Positions 42,190 through 50,949 of a DNA stretch of 64,000 nucleotides are shown here, piece after piece (position 1 is the first letter of the stretch; the number at the start of each line of letters is the position of its first letter). Origin of the DNA: Virgisporangium aliadipatigenens. GTDB taxonomy: Bacteria > Actinomycetota > Actinomycetes > Mycobacteriales > Micromonosporaceae. Made by a program: the position numbers and the translations under genes. The stretch is from positions 1 to 64,000 of the forward strand of contig NZ_BOPF01000001.1 of assembly GCF_016863615.1 (NCBI RefSeq), given 5' to 3'. The notes under the pieces are model-generated. The model was not told the origin of the DNA. It ran no database searches and worked only from the letters and a program-made list of their open reading frames with translations.

Positions 42190-43650
42190 CGTCTCGAGGA
42201 CGGCGGCCGCGCGCCGGATGTCCGCGTCCAGCGGACGGTCGGGGTCGATCGGTTCTATCTGGTCGAACGCCTTGAGCACGTCAGCGGCGCCGGTTGCCGT
42301 GGGGCGGCGCGCGCCCACGTGCACGGCCTGGCGCAGGCCGACGGCGAGCGTGCCGCAGATGAGCAGCAGGAGTTCGGCCTGATCGAGCGCGCGCAGCGCG
42401 GCCTGCGTGCCGAACGGCACCACGTCCTGGTTGTGCAGGTTGGTCGGCACGCTCTGCATGCTGGCCGGCGTCGCGTCGCGCCTGATCTGCACGGCCATCG
42501 CGGTGGCGGCCAACTGGGCGCCCTGCAGCCCGTGCTGCTTGCCCGGCCCGGCGGCCAGCATCGGTGGCAGCCCTCCGTTGCGGGCCGGGTCGACCAGCAG
42601 GTCGAGTTGGCGTTCGACCAGGTTGGCGAGCTGGGCGCAGACGGCCGAGACGGTGTCGGCGGCGAACGCGGCGGGCTGGCCGAAGAAGTTCCCCCCGTGG
42701 ATCACCTGACCGTCGTCGGCGAAGAACACCGGGTTGTCGCTCACGCTCGCCAGGTCCGCGGCGACGACCCCGTCGGCGTAGCGCAGCGCGTCCTCGGCCG
42801 CCCCGAGCAACTGCGGCGCGCAGCGGATGCTGTACGGCTCCTGCAACGCCCGGGTGCCCGACGCAACGGTGCCGTCGAGCAGGCAGCTCATGTACCGGCC
42901 GACCGAGATCGCCCCCGGGTGCCCGTACGCCGCCAGCAACCGCGGGTCGAGGAACTGCGGGTCGCTGCCGAGCACGTCGACGAGCACGCAGGTGAGGGCC
43001 TGCGCCGCCCGGTGCGCCACCCGCACCCGGCCCAGGGCGAGGGCCAGCGCCGCCGTCGTCAGCGAGGTGCCGTTGACCATGGCGAGCGCGTCGCGGCCGT
43101 CGAGGGCCAGCGGGGCGAGACCGGCCCTGCGCAGCGCCTCGTCGGCGGCGACCCGCGTGCCGTCGACGTACGCGAACCCCCGCCCGCGCAACGCCTGCGC
43201 GGCGTAGGCCAGCGGGATCAGGTCCCCGCTCGCCCCGACCGACCCGTAGCGCGGCACGGCCGGTGCGACGTTCGTGGCGAGCATGGCGACGAGTCCGTCG
43301 ACCACGTGCGGGGAGACGCCGGAGAAGCCGCGCGCGAGCGACCAGGCGCGCACCAGCACCGCGGCCCGCACGACCGCGGGGTCGAGGTCCGGGCCGAAGC
43401 CGGCGCCGAGGTGCGCGAGCGTGTTGTCGCACTGGTCGACGGCGTCGTCCCGGCCGGCGTAGCCGACCAGGGCACCGAAGCCGGTCGTCGCGCCGTAGAT
43501 CTGGCGGCCGTCGCCGAGTGCCTCCTGGAGGAACTCCCGGCCGCGCTTGACCCGTTCGGCCACCTCCGCGGGAACCACGACGGTCACCGGGTCGGCCGCC
43601 CGCCGCAGGTCCGCGACGCGCAGTGGCGTCGCCAGGTCGATGCTCGTCAC
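42175..43650 (-). CDS. MIO-type aromatic amino acid ammonia-lyase, tyrosine-like
   Basis: A 491-residue enzyme of the HAL/PAL/TAL superfamily. The MIO prosthetic group forms from Ala140-Ser141-Gly142 in GSVGASGDLIP. Tyr52 (IYGATTGFG) is the catalytic base. The selectivity position reads AHL (His80-Leu81), as in tyrosine ammonia-lyases, and the C-terminal motif is NQDVVPFG, typical of TAL/PAL and unlike the histidase EDHVSMG. Tyrosine lyase, giving p-coumarate, or a tyrosine aminomutase is therefore likelier than histidase. It diverges from a flavoprotein and an adenylating enzyme, with which it may form a pathway. No histidine-utilisation genes are near. Confidence 0.85.
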   Translation of the reverse strand: MTSIDLATPLRVADLRRAADPVTVVVPAEVAERVKRGREFLQEALGDGRQIYGATTGFGALVGYAGRDDAVDQCDNTLAHLGAGFGPDLDPAVVRAAVLVRAWSLARGFSGVSPHVVDGLVAMLATNVAPAVPRYGSVGASGDLIPLAYAAQALRGRGFAYVDGTRVAADEALRRAGLAPLALDGRDALAMVNGTSLTTAALALALGRVRVAHRAAQALTCVLVDVLGSDPQFLDPRLLAAYGHPGAISVGRYMSCLLDGTVASGTRALQEPYSIRCAPQLLGAAEDALRYADGVVAADLASVSDNPVFFADDGQVIHGGNFFGQPAAFAADTVSAVCAQLANLVERQLDLLVDPARNGGLPPMLAAGPGKQHGLQGAQLAATAMAVQIRRDATPASMQSVPTNLHNQDVVPFGTQAALRALDQAELLLLICGTLAVGLRQAVHVGARRPTATGAADVLKAFDQIEPIDPDRPLDADIRRAAAVLETLDLA

Positions 43651-43672
43651 GGCAGAACATTAACGTCGGATT

Positions 43673-43699
43673 CTCAGAACGGAGCGGCAACCCTCTGAG
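43673..43699. promoter_or_regulatory. Possible operator between the lyase and flavoprotein genes
   Basis: CTCAGA and TCTGAG, 6-bp arms 15 bases apart, in the only intergenic space between two divergent genes. TACGGT at 43710-43715 follows as a likely -10 for the flavoprotein gene, eight bases before its ATG. Confidence 0.35.
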
Positions 43700-43723
43700 T
43701 TCCGGCGCGTACGGTCGCCGCCC

Positions 43724-45238
43724 ATGACGCTCGACTACCTGATCATCGGAGCCGGCCCCGCGGGCCTGCAGCTCGGCGCCTCCTTCGAACGCGGCGGCCA
43801 CGACTACGCCGTTCTGGAGGCCGGCAGCGCCCCCGGCACCTTTTTCACCAGGTACCCGCGACATCGCCAACTGATCTCGATCAACAAGCCGAACACCGGT
43901 TCCGACGACCCCGAGCGCAACATGCGCATGGACTGGAACTCGATCCTGAGCGACGACCCGGACCTGCTGTTCACCCGGTACACCGAGCGCTACTTCCCGC
44001 GGGCCGACGTCCTGCTGCGCTATCTCGCCGACTTCGCCAAGGCGCAGAACGTCCGGGTCAGCTACGACACGACCGTCACGCGGGTGTCGAAGAGCGGCGA
44101 CGTCTTCACCGTCCACAGTGGAGACAGAACGTGGCAGGCGCGCAAGCTCATCGTCGCCACCGGAGTGTCGCAGCTCTACGTGCCGCCGATCGACGGGATC
44201 GAGCACGTCGAGCGCTACGACACGTTCGACACGGACCCGGAGAGCTTCCGCAACCAGCGGGTTCTCGTCATCGGCAAGGGGAACTCCGGCTTCGAGACCG
44301 CCGACGCGCTGATCGAGAAGGCCGCCGTCATCCACGTCGCCGGCCCGCACTCGGTGAAGCTGGCGTGGCAGACGCACTACGTCGGGCACCTGCGGGCGGT
44401 CAACAACAACTTCCTCGACACGTACCAGCTCAAGTCCCAGAACGCGGTCCTCGACGGCACCGTCGAGAGCATCGTTCCCGCCGAGGGGGGCGGGTTCACC
44501 GTCATGTTCCGGTACGCGCGCACCGTGGAGGCGCTGCGCGAGCTGTACTACGACCGGATCATCGCCTGCACCGGCTTCCGCTTCGACGCCTCCATCTTCG
44601 ACGAGTCCTGCCGGCCGGCACTGGTCATCAAGGACCGCTTCCCCGAGCAGACCCCCTCCTACGAGTCGGTCAACGTGCCCGGCCTGCACTTCGCCGGAAC
44701 GCTCACGCAGCAGCGCGACTTCAAGAAGTCCACGAGCGGGTTCATCCACGGGTTCCGCTACGGGGTGCGCGCGCTGTACCGCATCCTGACCGGCGACTGG
44801 CCGGTGACCGAGCTGGACTCGACGCCGGAGGCCATCGCGGGTGCGATCGTCGCGCGGGTCAACCGCTCCTCGGCGCTGTGGCAGCAGTTCCAGGTGATGG
44901 GCGACGTGGTGACCGTCGACAACGGGCACGCCCACTACCGGGAGGAACTGCCGGTCGCGTACTTCCGGGAGACCGTGCCGGACGGTTTCATCACGACCCT
45001 GGAGTACGGGCCGGACCACGACACGGTCGACCCGTTCGACATCACGGTGCCGCGCCCCAGGGAGAACGACATCGCCGGCGCGGTCGACGCCAGCTACCTG
45101 CACCCGGTGGTGCGCTTCTACCGGGGCGGCGAACTGGCCGCCACGCACCACCTCGCGGAGAACCTCGAGAACGAGTGGAACATCCCGCAGGTGCACCAGG
45201 AGCCACTGGCGGTGTTCGTGAAGGACTGCCTGGGATGA
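43724..45238 (+). CDS. FOXRED2-like FAD-dependent oxidoreductase
   Basis: A 504-residue flavoprotein with two Rossmann motifs: FAD-binding IIGAGPAGLQ at 7-16 and NAD(P)-binding VIGKGNSGFE near 183. The block FFTRYPRHRQLISINK, MDWNSILSDDPDLLF and the ATG box VATGVSQLYVP are those of the FOXRED2 (ERFAD) group, related to class B monooxygenases. It could hydroxylate or oxidise an aromatic amine or acid. The next gene overlaps its stop by four bases (ATGA), so the two act together. Substrate unknown. Confidence 0.85.
   Translation: MTLDYLIIGAGPAGLQLGASFERGGHDYAVLEAGSAPGTFFTRYPRHRQLISINKPNTGSDDPERNMRMDWNSILSDDPDLLFTRYTERYFPRADVLLRYLADFAKAQNVRVSYDTTVTRVSKSGDVFTVHSGDRTWQARKLIVATGVSQLYVPPIDGIEHVERYDTFDTDPESFRNQRVLVIGKGNSGFETADALIEKAAVIHVAGPHSVKLAWQTHYVGHLRAVNNNFLDTYQLKSQNAVLDGTVESIVPAEGGGFTVMFRYARTVEALRELYYDRIIACTGFRFDASIFDESCRPALVIKDRFPEQTPSYESVNVPGLHFAGTLTQQRDFKKSTSGFIHGFRYGVRALYRILTGDWPVTELDSTPEAIAGAIVARVNRSSALWQQFQVMGDVVTVDNGHAHYREELPVAYFRETVPDGFITTLEYGPDHDTVDPFDITVPRPRENDIAGAVDASYLHPVVRFYRGGELAATHHLAENLENEWNIPQVHQEPLAVFVKDCLG
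44112..44122. repeat. Dispersed palindrome copy, 11 bp core
   Basis: TCCACAGTGGA in the flavoprotein gene, read as T-V-H-S-G-D. Confidence 0.75.
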
Positions 45239-46626
45239 GCGCGTTCCCCGGCCCGCTCCTCGACCTGCTGGCGAAGGCCGGGGATCGGCCCGTGTTCGAG
45301 CACGGGGAGCGGGTGGTCGGCGCCGACGAGTTGCTGTCGCTGATCCGCCGCGCCACCGGCGGACTCCACGCGCGGGGCATCGCCCCGGGCGACGGCGTCG
45401 GCGTGCTGCTGGGTGTCACGCCGGAGGCGTTCGCCGCGATCGTCGCCGCGCACGTGACGGGCGCCCGCGTCGTCGGCGTCCGGCCCGGCCTGGCCGCCCC
45501 GCAGGTGCGTCACCTGCTCGGCGACACGAAGGCGGCGATCGTCGACGCCCCGCACGAGATCCCGGTGCCGGCGATCCCGATCGGGGACCTGATCGCGGCG
45601 CCGGAGACCGACGCGGCGCCGGCGGGACGGGCGACGGATGTCGCGCGCGTGATCCACACCAGCGGCAGCACCGGCGACCCCAAGGGCTGCGAGCAGACCT
45701 ACGCCGCGATGGGTGCCGCCTGGAACCTGCACCCCGACCGCTGGCCCCCGGCGATCCGCGAACTCGCCCGGCACCTGGAGCGCTACCTCGTCTTCGGCAC
45801 GCTCAGCAGCCAGGTGATGCTGGAGTACGGCCTGCTCACCCTCGCCGCCGGCGGTCGGATGGTCGCCGCGGCGCCGGTGCGCGAGGGGCCGTTCCACGCC
45901 GTCGCGATCGAACGCCACCGCGCCACGGCCAGCGTGATCACCGTCCCCGGGCTGTACCGGATGCGCGCCCGGCTCCAGACGCTCGGGGCCCTGCTCGTGT
46001 CGGGTTCGCCGGCCGACCCCGCACGCCTGCGGCAGGCGCTCGACGTGCTCGGCCCGGTGGTGTTCCACGGCTACGGGCAGACCGAGACCGGCATGATCGC
46101 CATGCAGACCCCGGCCGGCATCGCCGAACGCCCCGAGTCGGTGGGAGAGCCGGCCGTCGAGGCGGAGGTGCGCGACGGCGAGCTGTTCGTACGCACGCCC
46201 GCCCAGGCCCGCGGCTACCGCGGCGACCCGGACGAGACGAAGGACGTGTTCGTCGACGGCTGGGTGCGCACCAGGGACCTGGCCAGGATCGACCCGGACG
46301 GCTACCTGTACCTGCTGGGCCGGGCCCGCGACGTCATCATCGTCAACGCGAACATCCAGTACGCCGGCCCGATCGAACGGGTCCTCGCCGCGCAGCCGAA
46401 CGTCGCCGAGGCCTACGTGGTGGGCGCCCCGGACGAGCGGACGGGGGAGGCGGTGCACGCGTTCGTCGTTCCCACGGAGGGCGGAAACGTCGACGCGGAA
46501 CTGCTGCGCGCCGCGGTGCGCGACCGGCTCGGACCGGCGTCCGTCCCGTCGACCGTGACGACGATCGGCGAGGTGCCGGTCGCGCCCAGCGGCAAGCCCG
46601 ACAAGCGGGCCCTGTTGCGCTCCTAG
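45235..46626 (+). CDS. AMP-dependent synthetase/ligase (ANL family)
   Basis: A 463-residue acyl-adenylating enzyme. The ATP-binding loop is HTSGSTGDPKG, the A5-type motif GYGQTE, the hinge region GRARDVIIVNAN, and the catalytic Lys is in APSGKPDKRAL near the end. It is compact because the N-terminal part is shortened. No carrier-protein domain is attached. It probably forms an acyl-AMP and then a CoA or carrier thioester. With the lyase and flavoprotein next door, an aromatic acid such as p-coumarate is a reasonable but unproven substrate. Confidence 0.88.
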   Translation: MSAFPGPLLDLLAKAGDRPVFEHGERVVGADELLSLIRRATGGLHARGIAPGDGVGVLLGVTPEAFAAIVAAHVTGARVVGVRPGLAAPQVRHLLGDTKAAIVDAPHEIPVPAIPIGDLIAAPETDAAPAGRATDVARVIHTSGSTGDPKGCEQTYAAMGAAWNLHPDRWPPAIRELARHLERYLVFGTLSSQVMLEYGLLTLAAGGRMVAAAPVREGPFHAVAIERHRATASVITVPGLYRMRARLQTLGALLVSGSPADPARLRQALDVLGPVVFHGYGQTETGMIAMQTPAGIAERPESVGEPAVEAEVRDGELFVRTPAQARGYRGDPDETKDVFVDGWVRTRDLARIDPDGYLYLLGRARDVIIVNANIQYAGPIERVLAAQPNVAEAYVVGAPDERTGEAVHAFVVPTEGGNVDAELLRAAVRDRLGPASVPSTVTTIGEVPVAPSGKPDKRALLRS

Positions 46627-46643
46627 CGGCGGCTGCTAGGAGC
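46619..46643. terminator. Bidirectional terminator across two stop codons
   Basis: GCTCCTAGC / GCTAGGAGC, a perfect 9-bp stem with a seven-base loop. Each arm contains the TAG stop of one of the two converging genes. Confidence 0.8.
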
Positions 46644-46821
46644 CGGTGGTGTCGCCCGCACCGGTGCGCTGCTGGGCGATGTCCTCGCCCTTGTCGATGT
46701 GCTCGGTGTACTTGCTGCCGGTGCGCTGGTCGATCTGGTCGCCGGCCTTGTCGATGCCCTGGTCGACCTGCTCGTCGTGCTTGTCGGCGAAGTCCTTGGC
46801 GCTGCGCAGGAAGTCGTTCAT
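46636..46821 (-). CDS. MT0933/Rv0909-like antitoxin-type small protein
   Basis: A 61-residue acidic helical protein (DKHDEQVDQGIDKAGDQIDQ, TGSKYTEHIDKG) of the MT0933-like family, annotated as antitoxin but widespread in actinomycetes as an abundant stress-type protein. No toxin gene adjoins it. GAGGAA precedes the ATG. The CBS protein gene ends 12 bases upstream. Confidence 0.8.
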   Translation of the reverse strand: MNDFLRSAKDFADKHDEQVDQGIDKAGDQIDQRTGSKYTEHIDKGEDIAQQRTGAGDTTGS

Positions 46822-46832
46822 ATGAGGGTTCC

Positions 46833-47249
46833 TCAGTTCTCGGAGATGGCGTCGATCAGGTCGCCGACCGGGCGGTCCGGCAGCGCGCGGGCCACGTCGG
46901 CCACGGCCACGATCCCGACGAGCCGGTGCCCGTCGATGACCGGCAGCCGGCGCACCTTGTGCTGCGCCATCGTCCGCAGGATCTCGGCCGCGTCGTCGTC
47001 GGCGCCGATCGTGACCGGCTTGCCCTGCGCCAGGTCGGCGGCGGTCACCGTGCCGGGGTCGGCGCCCTCGGCGATCACCTTCACGACCACGTCGCGGTCG
47101 GTGAGCATGCCCATCAGGCGTTCGTCGTTGCCGCAGATCGGCAGCGAACCCACGTTGAGCCGAGCCATCTTGCGCGCGGCGGCGGTGAGGCTCTCGCTCT
47201 CGCCGACACACGTCACGTCGGGGGTCATGATGTCCCTTGCGGTGGGCAC
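46833..47249 (-). CDS. CBS-domain protein
   Basis: A 138-residue stand-alone CBS pair (IMTPDVTCV..., GMLTDRDVVVKVIAEG and VRRLPVIDGHRLVGIV). Such proteins bind adenine nucleotides and act as energy or stress sensors, in mycobacteria often under hypoxia control. GTG at 47249 has AAAGGAG seven bases upstream, inside the last codons of the membrane-protein gene, which it overlaps by 25 bases. Confidence 0.88.
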   Translation of the reverse strand: MPTARDIMTPDVTCVGESESLTAAARKMARLNVGSLPICGNDERLMGMLTDRDVVVKVIAEGADPGTVTAADLAQGKPVTIGADDDAAEILRTMAQHKVRRLPVIDGHRLVGIVAVADVARALPDRPVGDLIDAISEN

Positions 47250-47770
47250 GGTAATGCTCCTTTCGGGGGTTGTGCGTGTCCTTCGACTACCCGGGAACGG
47301 GCCCGCGACACCTGCCGGCGGCCCCAGGGCTTGAAGGTGGAGAGCACCGTCGCGATGATCAGCACGGTGCTGGAGACCGCCGGCGGCATCACCATGTCGA
47401 GGCGTTCGTGAGCCGTGCGGACACCGTCGGCCTCCAGGGCATCCGCCAGCCCCGGCCGCAGCAGGAACAGCACCAGCCCCAGCATCACCGTCGTCAGCGC
47501 GAACTTCACCAGCACCCACCAGTGCCGCACCAGCCCCCACGGCGTCGCGAGCGCGCTGACCAGCCCGATCACCCACACCACCACGCTCAACGGCACGAAC
47601 AGCCACAGCCCGATCAGCGCCTCCGCCGGATACACCACGGCCGGGTCGGCGGCACCGGTCAGGCCCAGCAGCCCGAGCAGCAGCAGCGTGAGATCCGCGC
47701 CGAGCCAGCCGACCGACGTGATCACGTGCAGGGTCAGGACCGTCTTGCGCCATCGCGGGGTGAGCCTCAT
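47225..47770 (-). CDS. Integral membrane protein, DUF2269-like
   Basis: A 181-residue protein with four helices (about 10-38, 48-72, 80-102 and 128-150) and a polar tail. It resembles DUF2269-type membrane proteins (LTLHVITSVGWLGADLTLL) of unknown function. The tail contains a TTA codon (plus strand 47252-47254), which at the same time lies in the ribosome site of the CBS gene. It starts six bases after the dehydratase stop, so it is in the same transcription unit. Confidence 0.75.
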   Translation of the reverse strand: MRLTPRWRKTVLTLHVITSVGWLGADLTLLLLGLLGLTGAADPAVVYPAEALIGLWLFVPLSVVVWVIGLVSALATPWGLVRHWWVLVKFALTTVMLGLVLFLLRPGLADALEADGVRTAHERLDMVMPPAVSSTVLIIATVLSTFKPWGRRQVSRARSRVVEGHAQPPKGALPCPPQGTS

Positions 47771-47775
47771 GCCCC

Positions 47776-50148
47776 TCAGCGTGCGCCGGCGGAGACCTTC
47801 GAGAACGGTGCGCGGGAGGTATCCGCGCGTACGTCACGGGACGTACCCGCCGGGATGCGCAGGAGCAGTTCGGCCACCGTGGGGGCGCCCGTCGCCTCGT
47901 CGTGCACGGCCAGGTGCTCGGGGTCGGCGAGCAGTTCGCGCACGTACAGGGTGGGCGCCCCGGAGCGGATCATCCGGTCCAGGACGCGGACCCCCTGCGG
48001 GCCGTACAGGTCGACCGCCGTCGCCTCCTCGTGAACGCCCGGAGCCACCTCCACCAGCCGCGGCATCCGCAGCCGGCGCACCAGGCGCGCCAGGGCCACG
48101 TACTTGTCGGCGAGCCGGTCGGCCGGGCGCCACATCGTCGAGGGCCGCAGCCGCCACTGCGCCGGCGAGATCACCAGCTGCCCGCCGACCGTGATCCGCG
48201 GCACGAACGACCGGTGCGGCCACGCGTCGAACGAGTAGCGCAGCGGCCGCCAGTGGTCGCGTTCGGGCTGCGGGGAGGCCAGCATCAGCAGGCCGGTGAC
48301 GGTGTCCCAGGGGACCGCCGGCGTGCGGGTGGCGTGCAGCACCGGCCAGACCCGTTCGCCGCGGAACTCGGCCACCACGCGCCGGCCGCCCTCGACCCGC
48401 AGCGTGAAGCCGGACAGCGGAAGGTAGGTGCCGCCGGCGCGATCCGGGTCGCCGGTCCAGCGTTCGCAGTGCGCCGGCCACCGGCCGGTCCCGGGCGGGC
48501 AGACCTCGACCAGCGGCACCCCGGCCGTCTCGCTCAGCTCGCGCAGGAACTCCCGGTACGCCCGCACCTGCGGCAGCTCCGGGTGCAGCGCCGACAGCCC
48601 GTCGACGAACCGCGCGTCGAGCAGCCCCGCCGGCGTCACGAGGTCCAGGGCACCGATGATCTCCCCGGGCCCGCGCAGCGGCCGGATCAGCGCGTCCACC
48701 GGCCACTCCGGGATCGCGGCCGGGGCCCCCAACGAGTCCAGCGCCTCGACGTCGAGATCGCCGGCCGTCTCCCGGTCCATCCGCTGGTCGAGATGGGCCA
48801 CCAGCCGCGCGTAACCGGAGCCCGGGTCGGTGACGGCCGGCCAGTCGTAGTGGTGCGGCCGCCACGCACCCACCCGAACGCCCGCCGTCGCGCACTCGCG
48901 CGCCAGCTCCAGCAGCGGCCGGGGATGCGTGCCGAGGTCCGGCGGCAGCAGCGGGCGCGGCGGCAGCCCGTCGGAGTCGATCAACGCCATGGTGCGCAGG
49001 GCCAGCCCGACGAGTCCGGTGAGCCGGTGCGCGTGGTCGACGGCCAGCGCCGCGTCGGTCTGCCGGAACACGTCCACGCCCGGCGGCGTCTCGACGTCGT
49101 CCCCGATCGGCCGCCAGCCGGTCAGCACCGGCCGGTCGACCGGGCCGACGCGCAGCACCCCGGTGGCGATCAACGTCTCCAGGTGCGCCGTCACGGCGGC
49201 GCGGCGCGCCGGGTCCCGTCCGGCGAGCGCGTCCACCAGGGCGCCGGCGCGGACCGGGCCGGGGGAGAGGCGTTCGACGATCGTGTCCAGCGCGTCCGTG
49301 CGCGGGACCCGCACCTCGCCCCGCGGGTCGCGCGGGTCCGCGCCGCCCGTCCAGATGATCAGCTCGGCCGGCTCGACCCAGGTCAGCGGCGCGAGGGCCA
49401 ACCGGTGCGCGCCGTCGAGGCGGACGTGCCGGTAGGCGGGCGTCACCCGGGCGGCGGCGCCCTCCGTCACCCGCAGCCGGGTCGTGCCGTCCCAGCGGCC
49501 GTAGCCGTGCACCGGCAGCAGCGCCAGGTGCCCGAGCCAGCCGCGCGGCGTCGCCCGGGTGCTGGCCCGGGTCAGCGTGTGCCACAGGTAGTCCAGGCGG
49601 CGGCGCATGCGCTTGCTGCTCCACGGCTCGCCCTCGGCCACCCGGGCGGCGATGTCCCGGTACAGCGCGCGGTCGCCGTCGGCCGCCACGTGCCGGCCCG
49701 AGGCCGTCGCGTGCAGCAGGCCCCAGGCCGCCTCCAGGAGGCGTTCGTCCTCGAAGGCGATCGTGCGGAACGTGTCGCGGCGCAGCGTCGACAGCGTCGA
49801 CTGGCCCACCACCTGGTAGCGCAGCCGCACGGCCAGGTCGTCGCCGGGCAGCAGGCGTTCGGCGCGGCGGGCCAGCGCCTCGACGTCGCCGCCGGTCAGC
49901 TCGGAGCCCTGGTAGAGGGTGCGCCGAACGGCCAACGCGGCGGCCCGCCCCGGCGCGTCCAGCAGCGGGTGGCGCACCAGGCGGGCACCCACGTCGGCGG
50001 CGAGCGCGCGGGCGCGGGTGCGGTGCGCGGCCTCCCGTTCGTCGAGCCGGGCCAGGTGTGCGAACGCCCGTGGGCTGCCGCCCGCCAGCAGCGTGCCCAC
50101 GGGAAGGGCGGCCAGCCGCAGCAGCGCGGCGGAGGGGTCGTCGGTCAA
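47776..50148 (-). CDS. LanB-type dehydratase, glutamylation half
   Basis: A 790-residue protein matching the N-terminal (tRNA-Glu dependent glutamylation) domain of class I lantibiotic and thiopeptide dehydratases. Recognisable segments are RRTLYQGSELTGGDVEALARR, AVRLRYQVVGQSTLSTLRRDTFR and PWSSKRMRRRLDYLWHTLTRASTRATPRGWLGH. The elimination domain is absent here and is encoded by the preceding gene. TTG at 50148 is well supported: it overlaps that gene's TGA (TTGA) and has GGAGGA six bases upstream. Split LanBs are typical of thiopeptide-like pathways. No precursor, cyclase or YcaO gene is present. Confidence 0.85.
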   Translation of the reverse strand: MTDDPSAALLRLAALPVGTLLAGGSPRAFAHLARLDEREAAHRTRARALAADVGARLVRHPLLDAPGRAAALAVRRTLYQGSELTGGDVEALARRAERLLPGDDLAVRLRYQVVGQSTLSTLRRDTFRTIAFEDERLLEAAWGLLHATASGRHVAADGDRALYRDIAARVAEGEPWSSKRMRRRLDYLWHTLTRASTRATPRGWLGHLALLPVHGYGRWDGTTRLRVTEGAAARVTPAYRHVRLDGAHRLALAPLTWVEPAELIIWTGGADPRDPRGEVRVPRTDALDTIVERLSPGPVRAGALVDALAGRDPARRAAVTAHLETLIATGVLRVGPVDRPVLTGWRPIGDDVETPPGVDVFRQTDAALAVDHAHRLTGLVGLALRTMALIDSDGLPPRPLLPPDLGTHPRPLLELARECATAGVRVGAWRPHHYDWPAVTDPGSGYARLVAHLDQRMDRETAGDLDVEALDSLGAPAAIPEWPVDALIRPLRGPGEIIGALDLVTPAGLLDARFVDGLSALHPELPQVRAYREFLRELSETAGVPLVEVCPPGTGRWPAHCERWTGDPDRAGGTYLPLSGFTLRVEGGRRVVAEFRGERVWPVLHATRTPAVPWDTVTGLLMLASPQPERDHWRPLRYSFDAWPHRSFVPRITVGGQLVISPAQWRLRPSTMWRPADRLADKYVALARLVRRLRMPRLVEVAPGVHEEATAVDLYGPQGVRVLDRMIRSGAPTLYVRELLADPEHLAVHDEATGAPTVAELLLRIPAGTSRDVRADTSRAPFSKVSAGAR

Positions 50149-50885
50149 GTCCGGTCCTCCGGTTCGGCGAGAGCGGATGCGACGCGTGCCTGGGTGACGG
50201 GGTGCACGCGGCCCCGGTTCCACGAGAGAAGAGCGACGTGCACGGCCCCCTCGCACGGCCCCACGGCGGCGGCCCGACGACCGAGGTCGCTCCGGTGCCA
50301 GGCCCGGCCGGCGGCGGCGAGCTGCGGCGCCCACGCGTCGACCAGGGTGGCGGCCGGCCGCGGCAGCCCGGCCCGCAGATCCTCGGGCGCCGACCACAAC
50401 CGGCGAACGGTGGCCGCGGACGGCCCGGGGCGCAGCCGGCCCGGCCCGGTCCGCGGCCGCTCCCGCAGCCGGGTCCACACCCGCCGCTCCTGCCCGTCCG
50501 CCACACCGAGGCTGGGGAAGAGTTCGCGCTGCACCGCCAGCGCGAACAGCCAGCCCCGCCCCCGTTCGGCCAGCAGGTGGAAGTCGAGCCACGCCAACGC
50601 GTCCAACGTGGAGAGGCGGTCGCAGTGCTGGCTCGCCGCGTCGTCGGGCGTGTACACGCCGGCGCAGGCGTCCCAGCCGTCGAGCCGGCGGTCGATCGTC
50701 GCCTGCGTGCCGGCCCGCTGCTCGTCGGCCACCTCGAAGCGGATGCGCAGGCCGGGCGGCTCGTGCAGGAAGCAGAAGTTGTGTACGGCGGACGCGGCGA
50801 GCAGCTCGGACGCGAGGTCGCGGACCGTCACGTAGGCCCGCTTCCGTTCACAGCGCGGCGAGCGCAGCCGCATCTGGATCCACAC
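50145..50885 (-). CDS. Thiopeptide-type LanB elimination domain protein
   Basis: A 246-residue protein of the thiopeptide-type bacteriocin biosynthesis family (SpaB_C-like). Features are WIQMRLRSPRCERKRAYV at the start, HNFCFLHEPPGLRIRFEV, a GVYTPDDAASQHC segment and a C-terminal AVHVALLSWNRG. In split dehydratases this unit removes glutamate to give dehydroalanine or dehydrobutyrine; related stand-alone members form the pyridine of thiopeptides. It is coupled to the glutamylation half by a four-base overlap. Only 64 bases separate it from the upstream GNAT gene, with no room for a precursor. Confidence 0.82.
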   Translation of the reverse strand: MWIQMRLRSPRCERKRAYVTVRDLASELLAASAVHNFCFLHEPPGLRIRFEVADEQRAGTQATIDRRLDGWDACAGVYTPDDAASQHCDRLSTLDALAWLDFHLLAERGRGWLFALAVQRELFPSLGVADGQERRVWTRLRERPRTGPGRLRPGPSAATVRRLWSAPEDLRAGLPRPAATLVDAWAPQLAAAGRAWHRSDLGRRAAAVGPCEGAVHVALLSWNRGRVHPVTQARVASALAEPEDRT

Positions 50886-50949
50886 CCGCGAAGTGTGCGG
50901 GCGGCACCTACCGGTTCGAATCCGTAGACCTACGGGGTCGTCGGCGTGA

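Noticed and set aside
42175-43650. Histidine ammonia-lyase of histidine degradation
   Set aside because: The His-Leu pair and NQDVV motif are of the tyrosine/phenylalanine type and no other hut genes are near.
46636-46821. Toxin-antitoxin module
   Set aside because: The protein belongs to a family named as antitoxin, but no toxin gene adjoins it and the neighbours are CBS and membrane proteins.
50911-50935. tRNA T-loop-like sequence GGTTCGAATCC upstream of the split LanB genes
   Set aside because: Only three base pairs can form in the T-arm and no D-arm, anticodon arm or acceptor stem is found around it; no integrase nearby, so neither a tRNA nor an attachment site can be claimed.
50886-50949. 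Possible RiPP precursor gene beside the LanB pair
   Set aside because: The space is only 64 bases, with no start codon and Ser/Thr/Cys-rich frame; the gap at 47771-47775 is even smaller.
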